From contig PJRA01000263.1 in the NCBI GenBank assembly GCA_016987375.1, forward strand, positions 6,037,478 through 6,101,477: 64,000 nucleotides of DNA, read 5' to 3'. Made by a program: the position numbers and the translations under genes. Shown here piece after piece: positions 13,801 to 25,400 of this stretch. Positions within the stretch are counted from its first letter, which is position 1. Each line of letters opens with the position of its first letter. Under the pieces are notes generated by a model. It saw only the letters and a list, made by a program, of their open reading frames with translations. It had not been told where the DNA came from and made no database searches. This stretch comes from Brachionus koreanus (Eukaryota > Rotifera > Eurotatoria > Ploima > Brachionidae).

Positions 13801-16793
13801 AAATATCACCAAATATCTTGATATTCAAAAATATTATTATTTTTTTAAATTAATTAAAATTTTTAATACTAAAATTTGAAAATTGAAAATTTTAACATAC
13901 TCTTTTTTAAATCTTATTTTGGAGTGTTTATTTACAAAATATATATACATGATTGAGTTATGTTGAAATTTAAAATTTAGAGGAAAAATTTTTCATTTCG
14001 GGATATTACAAGTTTTGCTTTAATTATATTTTGATCTATGAATTGGCAAAATGAAAATAATTTTACATTTTTACATTTTCATATTTTTAGATTTTTTTTT
14101 TGCTGTGCAGTTTTTCACAAAATTAAAAAAACTCTCTCAAATTATTTGGTGAAGAAAATAAAAATTAAAAATTTTCTGAAAAATTGCACAAAAAATCTAG
14201 AAATATGAAAATGTAAAAATTTAAAATTATTTTCATTTTGCCCTATGAATTTTTTTAGTCAAAAAGCTTTAGATGAGGCAATGTGAAATTTTAGTAATAT
14301 AATTATCGAAAAATGTTTTGAATTTTTTTCTTATAGTACAAAGATAGTTTTGCAAACATTACTTTTTTCAATATTGTTTGCAGAACCATTTTTCTATATC
14401 TAAAAAAAAGAAACGATAAAAACACTACACTAAAAGAAAACATGTCAGACAGTCACACTACTTGCAAATTATTTTCAATCAAATATCATTTTTCTCGCCT
14501 TTTACTTAGTTTTTTTTTACTCCATCTCCTTCTTCATATCTCATACCTCTCAAAGTCAAATGTATTTTTGTAGCATGTTTCTGGACTAATGCTTTGTCCC
14601 ATATCGCTATTCATTCACAAATGCCATCGAAATCTAATTGTAACTTAAAGAGATAAGATTTCGATTCATTAGCATACATCTCCATTTGATAATATAATTT
14701 TTAATATCATTTATCCTTAATAATTTTTATTTATCAAAAAAAAGAAAAAATTTTGCTTATCTTTATAAATTGAATTTCACAACGCAGAGATATCCGAAAT
14801 ATTAAGTTATTATGCTTTTGATTGCTGTTAATTTTCTTTCAAAAAATATCTAGGATCAGTAAAAAAAAAAGCTTAATGATTTTATTTGAAAATTTTTTTT
14901 TGTCTTATTAAAAATTATTTATTTCAAGTGATTTGGAAATTGTTGTGGATGATTTGAGAGAGAACATACTTAAACATAAGTATAAAGTTAATATAGACGA
15001 TGTTGAATGCTATGCTTTGGCCTTGAGCCAACTTTCAAAACAATTAGTTAACTTAAAAACCTCCTTTTCAAGTATCAAAGAATACAAAAAGAAAAATTCA
15101 TCTAATGCTTCAAACAGGTATTTTTTTTTCAACATGCATGGTTTGCTTTAGAATTAATTTTTTTCTTTTTATTTGTCTTGCGTTTGAAAAGATTTGTTGC
15201 TATTGAATCTAGCAAATTAGATATGATCATTAAACGATGCAAGCGAATTACTGGAATTCTTATTATTATGAAAAAGTTTTGAATGCTAGCAAATTAGAGT
15301 TACAAAAATAGAAAACTTTATTTTTTTTTAAGGCTGGCAATACTGCCGAAAAATTCTACTGTGAAAAAACCTCACAATCCACCAGGTCTACCACCGATGG
15401 TAAAAAATTCATCTAGCAGTCAAGAAAACATATGCTACGTAAATATGGACGAAAGCCAATCTATTAAATCTGAGCATGAACAGCAAAAATTAACAATAGA
15501 AGTAACTATCAATTTTTAAAAATCCTAAAATCCCTAACCTATTCGCTTATGTCTTTTACATTGCTTTTTAAAAACCAATCTAAATTTTGATCACCAGGTT
15601 GACACAGCATTTAATCAATTAATGAGTGAAATATCCATGATTGCACATGATTTAAACCCAAATAAAACTTTTAAAAATTGCTTAACCATTGAGAATTTTA
15701 AAATTGAAAATGAAAGTTTAGAAACAGATAGCTTTGTTTTTAAACATGAATCTAAACTAGTAAGAATAATAAATTTTTGAGTGTCTTTAAAATTGCATGG
15801 TCTTATGAAAAACATGTTAGTTTTTCATATCAATCTAATTAATTGCTTTTCAAGGATACGGAATCGTCAATGAATAAAAGATCAAAATTTCGAGCTCAAA
15901 GGAATAAAACTAAAAGTGACCAAGATAGTTCAATTAATAGTTCAACTTCATCAAATTCATCATTTGGCTCTACACCTTCATCACCAACATATTTTTCAAG
16001 CAACTCATCGCCCTTACCACTGGTTAGTTCACATTTAAATGGAATCAATATTCAAACAATGCCAATACCACTGCCAGTTCCTTTGAGTACCCAATATGTG
16101 CAAAACAAGTCATACTTAGAAACTGTTCAAGAAGAAGAATCAACTGCTGTTTTGGATACTGAAGAAAATCAGATTAGTCTTGACCTTTCGCTTCAAAATA
16201 TGAGTGAAGAAGAGATGCTTAACTCTGTTGAAAATCAACTTTATGAACAATTAAGTCAATTTAAACCTGTTAAAAAAAGTTATAAAACATCAGCAAGTAT
16301 CTGTTTGAAAAATGAAGAGAAAAATGAACAAATTGAAAAATCTAATGTATCAACATCAATGGTAATAACACCTAATAATAAGCTGAATGAGGATCGGAAT
16401 GAAACGCAATTTTCAAATGGAAAAAATTCCAAACTAGGCGTTAGGTTTAGTGATCCAGGACCAATGAAGGCAGTTAAATCAAAGATTATAACTAACGGTT
16501 CAATGCAAAGAGTTTCTTTGAATAAAAATGAACAAAATGATTTGGAAAAAAAAAGTTCTAGTTTAATTAATGGTTGTATTTATGAGAATAACAAGAAAAT
16601 TGATGATCAAAATATGTGTTGTGAGCCTTCAAACAAAACGAGTATGCTATCTACTGTTTTGATTCAAAAGAGAAATTCAGAATCCTCAAAAAATAGTATT
16701 TGTTCAAATGTTATGGGTTCATCAACTTCATCAATCGCTAGTTGTTCTTCATCAACGCCCAGACGTGTCAGTCTAAGTGTAACCGATTTGTAG
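7804..16793 (+). CDS. SRCIN1: SRCIN1/KIAA1217 (p140Cap / sickle tail) family homologue, 5' end not found
   Basis: Exons: 7804-8786, 10578-10737, 10798-10899, about 11702-11945, 12001-12094, 12151-12258, 12319-13432, 13486-13592, 14929-15117, 15333-15501, 15598-15759, 15855-16793, giving about 1450 codons. The phases agree at every junction except 10899/11702. Family marks, in order: KEKQRDALMAYFKS (vertebrate MDRKREAFLEHLK); SLGLCYLIYGPETKR, a TVKALFVRAF segment and SVKIYIKD (the AIP3-type beta-grasp module, nearly collinear with KIAA1217); KMKLMQKQLEMLSNLV; and later coiled coils. In vertebrates these are scaffold proteins acting on Src kinase, actin and microtubule plus ends in synapses and cell contacts. 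The first large exon is Ser/Asn-rich and ends in a polyalanine run. The protein ends ...VTDL, which fits a class I PDZ ligand. The true start codon must lie upstream of 7804. Two vertebrate paralogues exist; this is probably the single pro-orthologue. Confidence 0.88.
9144..9332. mobile_element. MITE, TTAA-flanked, termini CACTAGAAGC (copy A)
   Basis: The left end is TTAA followed by CACTAGAAGCATCAA. The right end is TTGGTGCTTCTAGTG followed by TTAA. The termini are inverted repeats of about 14-20 bp, and TTAA flanks the 189-bp element on both sides. A TTAA target and CACTAG-like ends suggest a piggyBac-related non-autonomous element. It has no coding capacity. Confidence 0.75.
9559..9794. 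mobile_element. MITE, same family as copy A, inverted orientation (copy B)
   Basis: It starts CACTAGAAGCACCAA (preceded by TTAG, one change from TTAA) and ends GGTACTTCTAGTG followed by TTAA; length 236 bp. Its right half is the reverse complement of the left half of copy A, including a run resembling AAAAAATGCTAG next to the terminus. So the two copies sit in opposite orientation about 230 bp apart in one intron. Confidence 0.72.
10900..11701 (+). other. Intron (or intron plus unrecognised micro-exon) with frame mismatch
   Basis: The exon ending at 10899 finishes in phase 1. The next recognisable coding block (through 11945) needs phase 0 if it starts at 11702. The better acceptor, TTTTTTGATTAG at 11683, leads in phase 1 to a stop after about 30 codons. 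A missed micro-exon of length 2 mod 3, an alternative first exon beginning at the ATG at 11720, or a sequence error would each resolve this. Confidence 0.5.
13593..14928 (+). other. Intron of SRCIN1-like gene with nested MITE
   Basis: This 1336-bp phase-2 intron lies between exons ending TTATG and starting TGATTTGG. Apart from the 198-bp element at 14045-14242, nothing is recognised. Confidence 0.8.
14045..14242. mobile_element. MITE with 9-bp target duplication (Mutator-like)
   Basis: The termini are GGCAAAATGAAAATAATTTT and its reverse complement, extending imperfectly to about 55 bp on each side. The element is flanked by a perfect 9-bp direct repeat CTATGAATT (14036-14044 and 14243-14251). 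Long TIRs plus a 9-bp target duplication are the hallmark of Mutator/MULE elements. It has no internal ORF. Confidence 0.8.
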
Positions 16794-16856
16794 ATTTTTT
16801 TAATGTTCCTTTAATTTATCAAGCATTTTTTGTTTAATTTTCTTATTTATTTTGAA

Positions 16857-16862
16857 AATAAA
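16857..16862 (+). terminator. Polyadenylation signal AATAAA of SRCIN1-like gene
   Basis: A canonical AATAAA lies 64 bp after the TAG stop at 16791-16793. Confidence 0.6.
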
Positions 16863-17490
16863 TATTATTGCCATTTATTACTCTTGATTTTAATTGAAAT
16901 CCAAAAAAGAGGAAAAACAATTTTATGTTAAAATCTCAAAAAAGTACTGACAATGAACTTCTTATTGAATCATATATTTATGTAAAGAAAATCTAATGAA
17001 ATATTTCAATAGCATAAAAAGAATTTAAAACTATTTGCAATAAAATTTTAATTATAAAAAAAATAAAAACCTGATTTAAATTAAAATTAAGTGTTCAAGT
17101 CTTTTTTTTAAAAATTTTTTATTCTAAAATTAAAACTATTTTTTAAATCAACTAAAAAAATTTTGAATGAAATATATTTCATTTAAAACAACGTAAAGTT
17201 TTCAATAAATAAACTAATTCAATAAAATCCTTTTAAAAGAAAAATGTGTTGGCTTTTTAGATGGCTTCAAATTGTTTGTCTGTCTATATGTCCGTTTTTT
17301 TTTTAATTTTAAGATAAACATTGAAGCTATAAACTTGATTAATATACAAGAGAAAGAAAACAAATAAAAGTGTTTTTGGGCTAATAAAAAATAAGGCTTT
17401 GGGTAATAACAATGAATAAAAAAAAACGAAAAGAATAAGATTAACAATTATAAAAAGCGGTAAAAATTGTTACAAAAATAGGAATAATAG
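16863..17490. other. Convergent intergenic region
   Basis: Lies between the 3' ends of the plus-strand SRCIN1-like gene and the minus-strand EGF gene. It is AT-rich and nothing else is seen. Confidence 0.6.
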
Positions 17491-17502
17491 TTTTATTTGA
17501 CT

Positions 17503-18477
17503 TTATCTTCCCATTCCCATAGCACCCATACCGCCTAACCCTCCCATGGCACCCATACGATTCATTCCACCCATTCCTCCTAATCCTCCCATTGCACCCA
17601 TGCCACCTAATCCTCCCATTGCGCCCATAGGATTCATTCCGCCCATAGCACCCATACCGCCTAATCCTCCCATTGCGCCCATAGGATTCATTCCGCCCAT
17701 AGCACCCATTCCACCTAATCCTCCCATCGCACCCATGCCACCTAATCCTCCCATTGCACCCATAGGATTCATTCCACCCATTCCACCCATCTGAAACATT
17801 GGATTCATTGGGCCGTTTCCAGCTTGAGGAGCTCCAGGAGCTCCAGGAGCAGAACCTGGCCCTCCTTGAGTCACTGGCTCTTCACCTTGGCCTGGAGCCG
17901 GAACAGGGAGAGGAGCTACAAGAGGTGGTGTAAACTCATCAATCAATTGACAGTATTTGCCAGTTAAACCACGTTGGCACACACATGTAAAATCAGGTCG
18001 GTTATCGATGGTTCTAGTGCTCACACAAGTTCCACCTGATAAGCATGGGTTATTAGCGCAAGAATCGGGTAGAAAGCAATTTGGGTTTTTAGGATCACAG
18101 CATGCTCCAGTCAAAACGTCACAAACTTGACATTTGTTTTCAAAACAGACCCAATCGTAGTAATCATAAGCAGCATAATCCATATAGGAAACATCGAATG
18201 GAAACATGGGAATTTGTCTTTTTTCACGTTTGGTTTCAACTTTTTCTTCTTTCTTCTCATTTGTTTTTGATTTGACTAGATAAAATGATATTTTAGAACA
18301 CGTTATTTAAAAAAAAAAATTTATTTTACATATCAAATCTAGAAATGATGCTTCAGCAAAACTTGAGGCTATAAAAGCCAAAATGAACACCTATCAAAAA
18401 AAAAAATTACATTTAGAATTGATCGAAAAGTGTTAAGTAGATTAAAAAAAATATATTACTTTGAACAATTTGTTCAT
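17503..18477 (-). CDS. Secreted EGF-domain protein with Gly/Met-rich repeat tail (paralogue A)
   Basis: Three exons on the minus strand: 18460-18477, 18330-18390, 17503-18275 (852 bp, 283 aa; phases agree). The N-terminus MNKLFKVFILAFIASSFAEA is a signal peptide. A lysine-rich propeptide ends at KREKR (about 42-46), a furin-like site. Then come a Tyr/Asp-rich stretch with DYYDW, a compact Cys module (about 70-93, CQVCDVLTG.CCDP..PNCFLPD) and one EGF domain (about 99-135, six Cys, C..NPCLSGGTC...CVC..GLTGKYC). After a Pro/Gly linker, the last ~95 residues are near-tandem nine-residue units MGAMGGLGG or MGAMGGMNP. No transmembrane segment follows, so a secreted extracellular protein is likely. 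The repeat tail suggests a structural, matrix or adhesive role, but that is inference. A possible AATAAA signal lies at 17492-17497. I do not recognise a named family. Confidence 0.82.
17543..17800 (-). repeat. Coding minisatellite, 27-bp units (Gly/Met repeats)
   Basis: Units encode MGAMGGLGG and MGAMGGMNP in alternation, with shortened variants (GGMNR near the 3' end). Units are very similar at DNA level, pointing to recent unequal exchange or slippage within the tail exon. Confidence 0.85.
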
Positions 18478-18694
18478 TCTTTTCTTGATAATTCTAAAAT
18501 AATTAAAATTTGCATTAGATTTTAAAATTTTAAAAAGAACAAAATTAAATCTAGAATATTTAGAAAAAAATTCACACTTTGAACCAAGATTTTTAGAGCT
18601 TGGCATTGAATAAATTTAAATTAAAAAAAAAAAAACGTTCAATAATTATTTAATATATCAAAAATAAAAAATTTCTAAAATATTTAAATAACAG

Positions 18695-20007
18695 CTAATT
18701 TAAAGTTTGACTATCTTTAAATTTTTTTCTAAGACTAAAATCCATACATGCTTCTTTTTCAGAATTGTAAATTTGACCTTCAGGACAAGGAATTCGCTTA
18801 GCTCCTAACATTTTTGGTCCAGAATTAGTCCTTGGAAAAAAATTAAACGATATAATTTTTGATTTAAAATTTAAAAGCTAAATTTTACTTATAGTTTCCT
18901 TGATGGCTTGAATATGCTTGATTATTAATTAAATTTTGGGGCTTTTTTTTATCATTCATATAGTAGTTTACTGGATTATTAGGAACACCTGTTTTACTAT
19001 TTGATTGATAAACCATTGTATTTTTTTGGTTTGAATATCCTGGTTGAACTTGACCTTTTTGATAATTATTTGACGCATAACTTTTTTGACTATTATAACC
19101 ACTCGGTTGTTGGTATGGATTGGAAAACAAATTTTTCTGACCATTATCTGTTTTTGCATTGTTAAATTGATCGACATCGTTCTTGTTATTGTTTCCAGTT
19201 GAATTTCTGGAAGGTCCTGGATGACCATGATTTGGTGGTGGCGGTGGTGCAAGTCTTTGTTGAATCTCCGACAAAACAGCTAAAATTGGTGGAATCGGAG
19301 GAGCTCCTGGGCCGCTTGGAATAGATAAGCCAAGTCCACCTAGACCTCCTAGGACAGCAGTTGGATTCAGCATAGCCATGGCTAATCGCTCAGCACCTAT
19401 GAAATAATCATTTACCAATTGGCAGTATTTTCCTGTCAATCCTGGGAGGCAAACACAAGTAAAATCTGGTCTATCATCTACAGTTTTTGAAGATATGCAA
19501 GTCCCACCTGACAGACACGGATTATTGAAGCATGTATCTGGCAAAAAACAGTTCACGTCCACATCAGGATCACAGCATTCACTGGTCAGAATATCGCACA
19601 ATTGACATGAAGTCTCAGAGCAAATCCAATCGTAATAATCGTAAGAATAATCAGATACTAAATCTCCGTAATAGTTGTAGTAATCATAAGCACCGAAGCC
19701 CATGGCCAAACCGCCAGTGAGTGAAAATGCTCTCTTTTTACGAAGAAAAGAGCTATTTGTTATTGTTTCATTTAATAAATCTTGATTCTGATTTAAAACT
19801 AATCCAGAATCTAATGTTTAACGATTATATTATAACAGTTAGATAGCCATTAATTAATTGGGAACCTGCTTACTGTTTCTATTGATCACAAAGGCATTTA
19901 CACCGACCAGGATAAAAAAGTTTACATACGCCTAGAATTTAAAATAAGTTAATTTGAAGAAAATTTAAATTAGCAGAGCCTACTTTAGCAATAAATTTGT
20001 TCATCAT
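18695..20007 (-). CDS. Secreted EGF-domain protein with Pro- and Asn/Gln-rich tail (paralogue B)
   Basis: Four exons on the minus strand: 19984-20007, 19874-19931, 18889-19810, 18695-18830 (1140 bp, 379 aa; phases agree). The signal peptide comes from MMNKFIAK plus the hydrophobic NFFILVGVNAFVI. The propeptide ends at RKKR (51-54). Then follow a Tyr-rich stretch with DYYDW, the same Cys module and an EGF domain (about 121-157, C..NPCLSGGTC...CVC..GLTGKYC), closely matching the neighbour at 17503-18477. The tail differs: leucine/glycine then proline runs (APPPPPNHGH), then a long Asn/Gln/Tyr/Ser-rich low-complexity stretch. The last exon adds a two-Cys motif (CPEGQIYNSEKEACMDF). The matching exon 1 / signal exon / large exon structure shows tandem duplication. 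Function unknown; an extracellular structural protein is plausible. Confidence 0.82.
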
Positions 20008-22145
20008 TATTTAGGTAGCGTCTTTACCAAACTTTACTGGTTTGGCTTTTGAAAATTTTGAAAAAAAAAAATAAAAATTTTCTTTAGCGTGATTATTCAA
20101 ATACTATACAATATATGATTAAATTATAAAGCCAAAGTTAGCTCGTTTTGTTTTCATGTTTGGTGATGATTTAAAATATTACCATCTAGAAATGCAATTT
20201 TTTTTCTTCTTAGTCTAGATATTATTGAAAATGATTCTTTTAAGTCTCATTTCGTTCAAACACATTTTGCGTTGATAAGATTTTATACATTTAATAAGCA
20301 AGTAATGCTAGTTTATCTTGATTAATCGGCTTATTTAAACGCATCTATTCTCTTTGGTTTTTTAGTTAAGCTTAATATGCATTTTCTTGTTGGGGATATT
20401 GTTCAAGCATCAGTTATCTCAAATTTTAAAATATTCAATAAAAATAAATATTCACTGAAAGAATAAGCATCCAAATAAAAATTCAATAGTAAAAAGTTAT
20501 AAAATCAGTGTAAGATTAAATTTTGGCAGAATCATAGTTTATTTCTTCTTCAGAAATGTTTTTTTATTATTTGGATTTTTTTTGCATTATTAATTCAAGC
20601 TAGATTAAACTAGATATAATTTATGTATTTTTTTAAAATAAATTGAAACAATTTTAAAGTAGTTTTTGATTTAATAAAATTTAATTTAATTAAAAACTTA
20701 AATAATTATAAGTGTTCTGTTTTTAGTTGATTTGAAATTTAATCATGTCTAAGCATTATTTTTTTTTATTTTAGTTTCAGATATTTTCAATTATTTATTT
20801 AAAAAAAATAGCTAATTTTTCAGATTGAATTGTTTTTTCAGATTTGGCCATATGAAAGAATTCTTAAAATAAAATCTTAAAATGGACTTTTTCTTTAATT
20901 TTCAAAGAAAAATAAAAGCAACGAACAGAAGGAAAAAAATTTCGATTTTAAATTACTCAAAAGAACTAAGGCCAATTTTCCTTTAATTTGCTGTAAAAAC
21001 AAATATTTATTTGACCGATAATAAAACTTATAGAGTAAAATTTATCCATTTTATCGTTTTGTAAGCAAATTTGTGAACTATTTTTTCGTTATTTTTAAAA
21101 TTGATCAAATAATTGTCTTAATTAAACTGTTTTAATGAATTTTTTCTCTTTAATATTTTGAAAATTTTTATTTTAATGTTTACTTTGCATATAAAAAACA
21201 TTTAAATTATTAATTTATAATTAGTAAATTTTATTGATTTTATGTGATCAGAATATTCAAATGTGACGCTGAACTTTTAAAAAAAAAAAGAGGTAAGTGA
21301 GTCAAAAATTGTCGACTAATTTCATTTTAAATAAAATTTAGTAAAAGAGATTTTTAATTTCGTTTTTTTAATTGAAACCTCTTAAAAAAATAAATCTTGA
21401 ATATTTTTTTATTAAAGAGTTGAGCTAACAATCAATAATTCAAAATATAAAATTTTTCAACATACACCTATGCTAATAAAAATATATCTGTGTTGTGTTT
21501 GAAGCTTTTCTTTAAAATATTTATTTTTGAAAAAGTGCATTTCTGATAGCTTTTTGTCTAATTTAGAAATCACATTTTAAATAATTAAAATAAACGTTTA
21601 AACTTGAGCTTTAATAACATATATAACATACTAACTAGATTGATGACCAACACTGCTCTTGACATTGTTGTATGTTGGTTACAGATATAAAAGAATTTTT
21701 ATCATGGTTTTATTTATTATTTGCATTCTAATCTAAGTTGAATATTCTATGTAAGATTATTTCTATGGTTACATTTTCTTCAAATCTGTTTTTATTATCG
21801 TAAATTTTATTTTTAAAGTCTCTTATAATTACTAAATTAACTTTTTTTTCATTTTATAGTTTTCAACAAAATCTTATTTTGACTAATTAAAACTCGACAC
21901 AGATCGCCATTTAGGTAAATATTGATGGCACAATTAATTGAAAAGATTTCGTATAAATGAGCTTTCTCTCTTTTTAAAATGTTTCAGATGAAACTAGTAT
22001 GAAATTTTGATATAAGCCTAAATATGTTTGTTCTAGGTCTTCTATAATTACCCTTTTGTATTCAAAATTTGCATTTCTAAGAATTTTTGATTGATAAAGA
22101 ATGACTTAAAACTCTTTTATTTATATTAAAATATTTTCTTTTTGT
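20008..22145. other. Divergent intergenic region between EGF pair and dynein gene
   Basis: About 2.1 kb of AT-rich sequence with no recognisable ORF or repeat. It presumably contains the promoters of paralogue B (reading left) and of the dynein gene (reading right). Confidence 0.6.
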
Positions 22146-22159
22146 GTTGCCATAGAAAC
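22146..22159 (+). promoter_or_regulatory. RFX X-box upstream of DNAH5-like gene
   Basis: The sequence GTTGCCATAGAAAC fits the 14-bp RFX-family X-box consensus RYYNYY-AT-RRNRAC at every position. It lies 272 bp upstream of the dynein start codon at 22418. RFX factors control ciliary genes across animals. Function here is inferred from match and position. Confidence 0.65.
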
Positions 22160-22417
22160 TGAAACAATTTCGCAGAAAATTCCAATAGCCCATTCCATTT
22201 ATGAAATATTCGAAAAATAAAATTATTAATGTTTATTTATTTTAAAATTTAATGAATTCTTGTTTTTCAAAATCTCGTCAAAGGTCTCTTTTCCCATAAT
22301 TAAATTAAGAATTAATACTTTAGAGATATTTAACTTTTACAAAATCTTACTGATTTTTAGAAAACAATATTTTAAGATTTTGTGTGACACGAAACTCGAA
22401 AAGTTCACAAAATAGAA

Positions 22418-25400
22418 ATGTCCTCACAAGGGAGCAATCAAAATCCGCCAAAAACGCGGCTAGGAATTGTTCCAAGCGAGAATATTAAAGAAAAACAAGT
22501 AATGTTTGGGGATTTGAAATCACGAACAATTGGCTCATGAATAAATTATTACCAAATAAAAAGGAAATTTTATTTTTATACTCTGATTAAAAAATGGACA
22601 CAGACGATTTGAAAATTCAAAGTCAGTATATTGAATTATTTCGTTCAGCAATAAGAGCTGTAAGCAGTAGGTGCAAACGTCAAAAATTAAGAGTATAAAA
22701 GAAATTTCCTTTTTTTTAATCATTTATATTTATTATCTCTATTTAAAATATTTTTTTCTAGGCAAAATTAAAAGAAGAAAGAGACGCTAAACGATCACTT
22801 TTAGACGATAGACATTATCACATTTTCCAAATTGTAAGTGATCGACTTAGTTTAGAAAAAAATGAAGTTGAAGATTCAGCCATTGAAGGAAACCAAGTAA
22901 ATATTTGAAAAAATTTTTTCAATAACAATGTTATTTGACATATCATCAAAATAAATGATGTGAGAATTAATTTTTTTTTAAAAAGACGTATTGAAATAAT
23001 TAATTCTCATAAATGAAAGAGTTTAATATAATAAATATAACCAAGTTTTATTAAGAAAAACTTTTTTGATTAAAAAAAATTGTGTTATTCAATTAATCAG
23101 ACTGTCAAAGCCATCTTGAATATGTTTTTATTTTAAAAATAAATGGAAGAAAAAGTAATTTTTAAAAAAATTAAAATATTTTTTTTTCCAGTCCGATGAG
23201 ATTTTGTTCGTAATGTTGAATTAGTTTTTCTACAGTAGCAAGTTAAGTTGAAATTGTAGAAAAATTGCCATTCAATTCTTTCATTAATAATCAAAACCAG
23301 AAAAAATATTTATATTTAAAAGAGAAGATGATTGCTTTTTTAATTTTATTTAAATTAGGTGCGACATTATTTTTCGCTTTTCATTTGTTTCGTTATTTGA
23401 TGAATGTATTTTAAACAAGAAATCAGTGAATCAGGCTTCAAAAAATTTTATCTTTTTTTTGCAAAATTTTGTTATTTCAAGTTTCGTTTTTTTAAAAAAA
23501 ATGCCTAATTGTTTTTGATCTGTTAAATAAAAAAAAATATGAAAAAGTTGACATTTTATTATTTGTTATTTTTAAAGTATTAAAAAGATGGTATGCTTTT
23601 TTAGCAAAAATTTTATTTTTAATTAATCTTTCGATTTATACACTTTTTCTAAGATTGACCAAATGGAAAATTTCTTTGTTGAAAATGGTCGTAAACATTT
23701 GATTTTCTATTATGGAGATGACTTAATTACTAAAATTAAATCTGCAAAAGCTAAAGTTCAAATTGTTGAAAGCTCGAATCTTTCGCTTAAAGGTGTGTGT
23801 ATATTTTTCATTCGTAATTCAATATCAACAGCAATTACGTCAGCCAATATATCACAGGAAGTTTGTTTTGGATCGTACGACTGTCAGAATGAAAGCATTC
23901 TCCAAGCTATAAGTAGACAATTTTCAGCATTATTTTTGCCTGTTTTGTCCAACATGAGCGACTCTGGATGGGGCAAGTTGGCCGGTAAAGATGGTCGAAT
24001 GGCAAAAGTTGATTTTTTAAGCAAAATAGACACTTTTATCTCAATTTTAGATGGGGCTCAAGAGTCGATAGAAGATCGCGTTGTACTCAAGTCATCTGAC
24101 AAATATGATCTATCACAAATTCAGACTAGTGCTGATTATATGAGTGTGGCTAACAACACTGAATCACTTAATAACATTGAGGAAATAGTCAAAGTTTGGA
24201 TGAAACAAATCGAACTAGTATTGGCAGAAAGTGAACAAATTAGACGAGAGGCAGACAATATTGGCCCAAGAGCGGAATTGGAATACTGGAAAAAAAGAAC
24301 AAGCAAATTTAACTATTTGCTTGATCAGATAAAAGAACCAGAAGTTAAAGCAGCTTTAGGAGTTTTAAAAGCCGCAAAGTCTAGATTGTTGGTCAAGTGG
24401 CGTGACTTGGATACTAGAATAACCGATTCAGCTAATGAAGCGCGAGACAATGTTAAATATTTATATTCTCTAGAAAAATTTTGCGATCCGCTTTACAATT
24501 CAGACCCAGTTTCAATGTATAGCGATTTACCAGGCCTAATAAATGCTATTCGCATGATACACTCAATATCAAGGTATTATAACAAATCGGAAAGAATGAC
24601 TTCTTTGTTTTTAAAGATAACAAATCAAATGATTACTGCCTGCAAGTCTTATGTGAGTGATAAAGGCACACAAACAATTTGGTCCCAAAATCCAACAGAA
24701 CTAATTCAAAAATTGAATGATTGCATAAGATTGAATGAGAGGTATCAAAGCTTTTTTCAGCGTACAAAAGAAAAACTTGCTAGAATGCCCGACCAACGTC
24801 CTTTCGATTTTTCTGAAATGTACATTTTCGGAAAATTCGATACTTTTACCAGACGGTGTCAAAAAATAATCGACATCTTTAATACTATAGCGATTTATTC
24901 AAAACTATCAGATACCAAAATAGAAGGCATGGAACTTCTTGCAGCAAAGTTTAATGGCATTTTGTCTGTTTTAAAAAAGAAAAATTATGACTTTTTGGAT
25001 CAAAGAAAAACTGATTTCGACAATGACTATGATGACTTTAAAAAATCCATTCAGGATCTTCACGTAAATTTTTTTCATTTAATGTTTCTAATGCATACAA
25101 AAATCTAAGGATTTTTATCAAATGAAAAAAGCAAAAATGTTGAGATATAATTAAGCGATTATAAGGACTGAATTTTTAATTGAAAAAATTATCTTGTAGA
25201 AAAATTAAACAATTAAATTAATTTATTCAGGAGAAAAAAAAGAGAGAAATTGAATTCTTGTTTTTATAACTAGAATTATTTAGGAAGCATCTGAGTATTG
25301 TGAAAATGATTGTGAATTTTAACTTGATACAGACAATTCTTCCTTTTTTGATAAATTAAAATCTACAAAAAAATATTTAATAAAAAAAATAAACCTAAAT

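Noticed and set aside
17546..17794. Plus-strand frame encoding Pro/Ile repeats
   Set aside because: It is the antisense shadow of the Gly/Met minisatellite of the minus-strand EGF gene.
23191..23235. Candidate dynein exon after a good polypyrimidine acceptor
   Set aside because: It leads to a stop codon after ten codons. Skipping it gives exact continuity with the DNAH5 N-terminal sequence.
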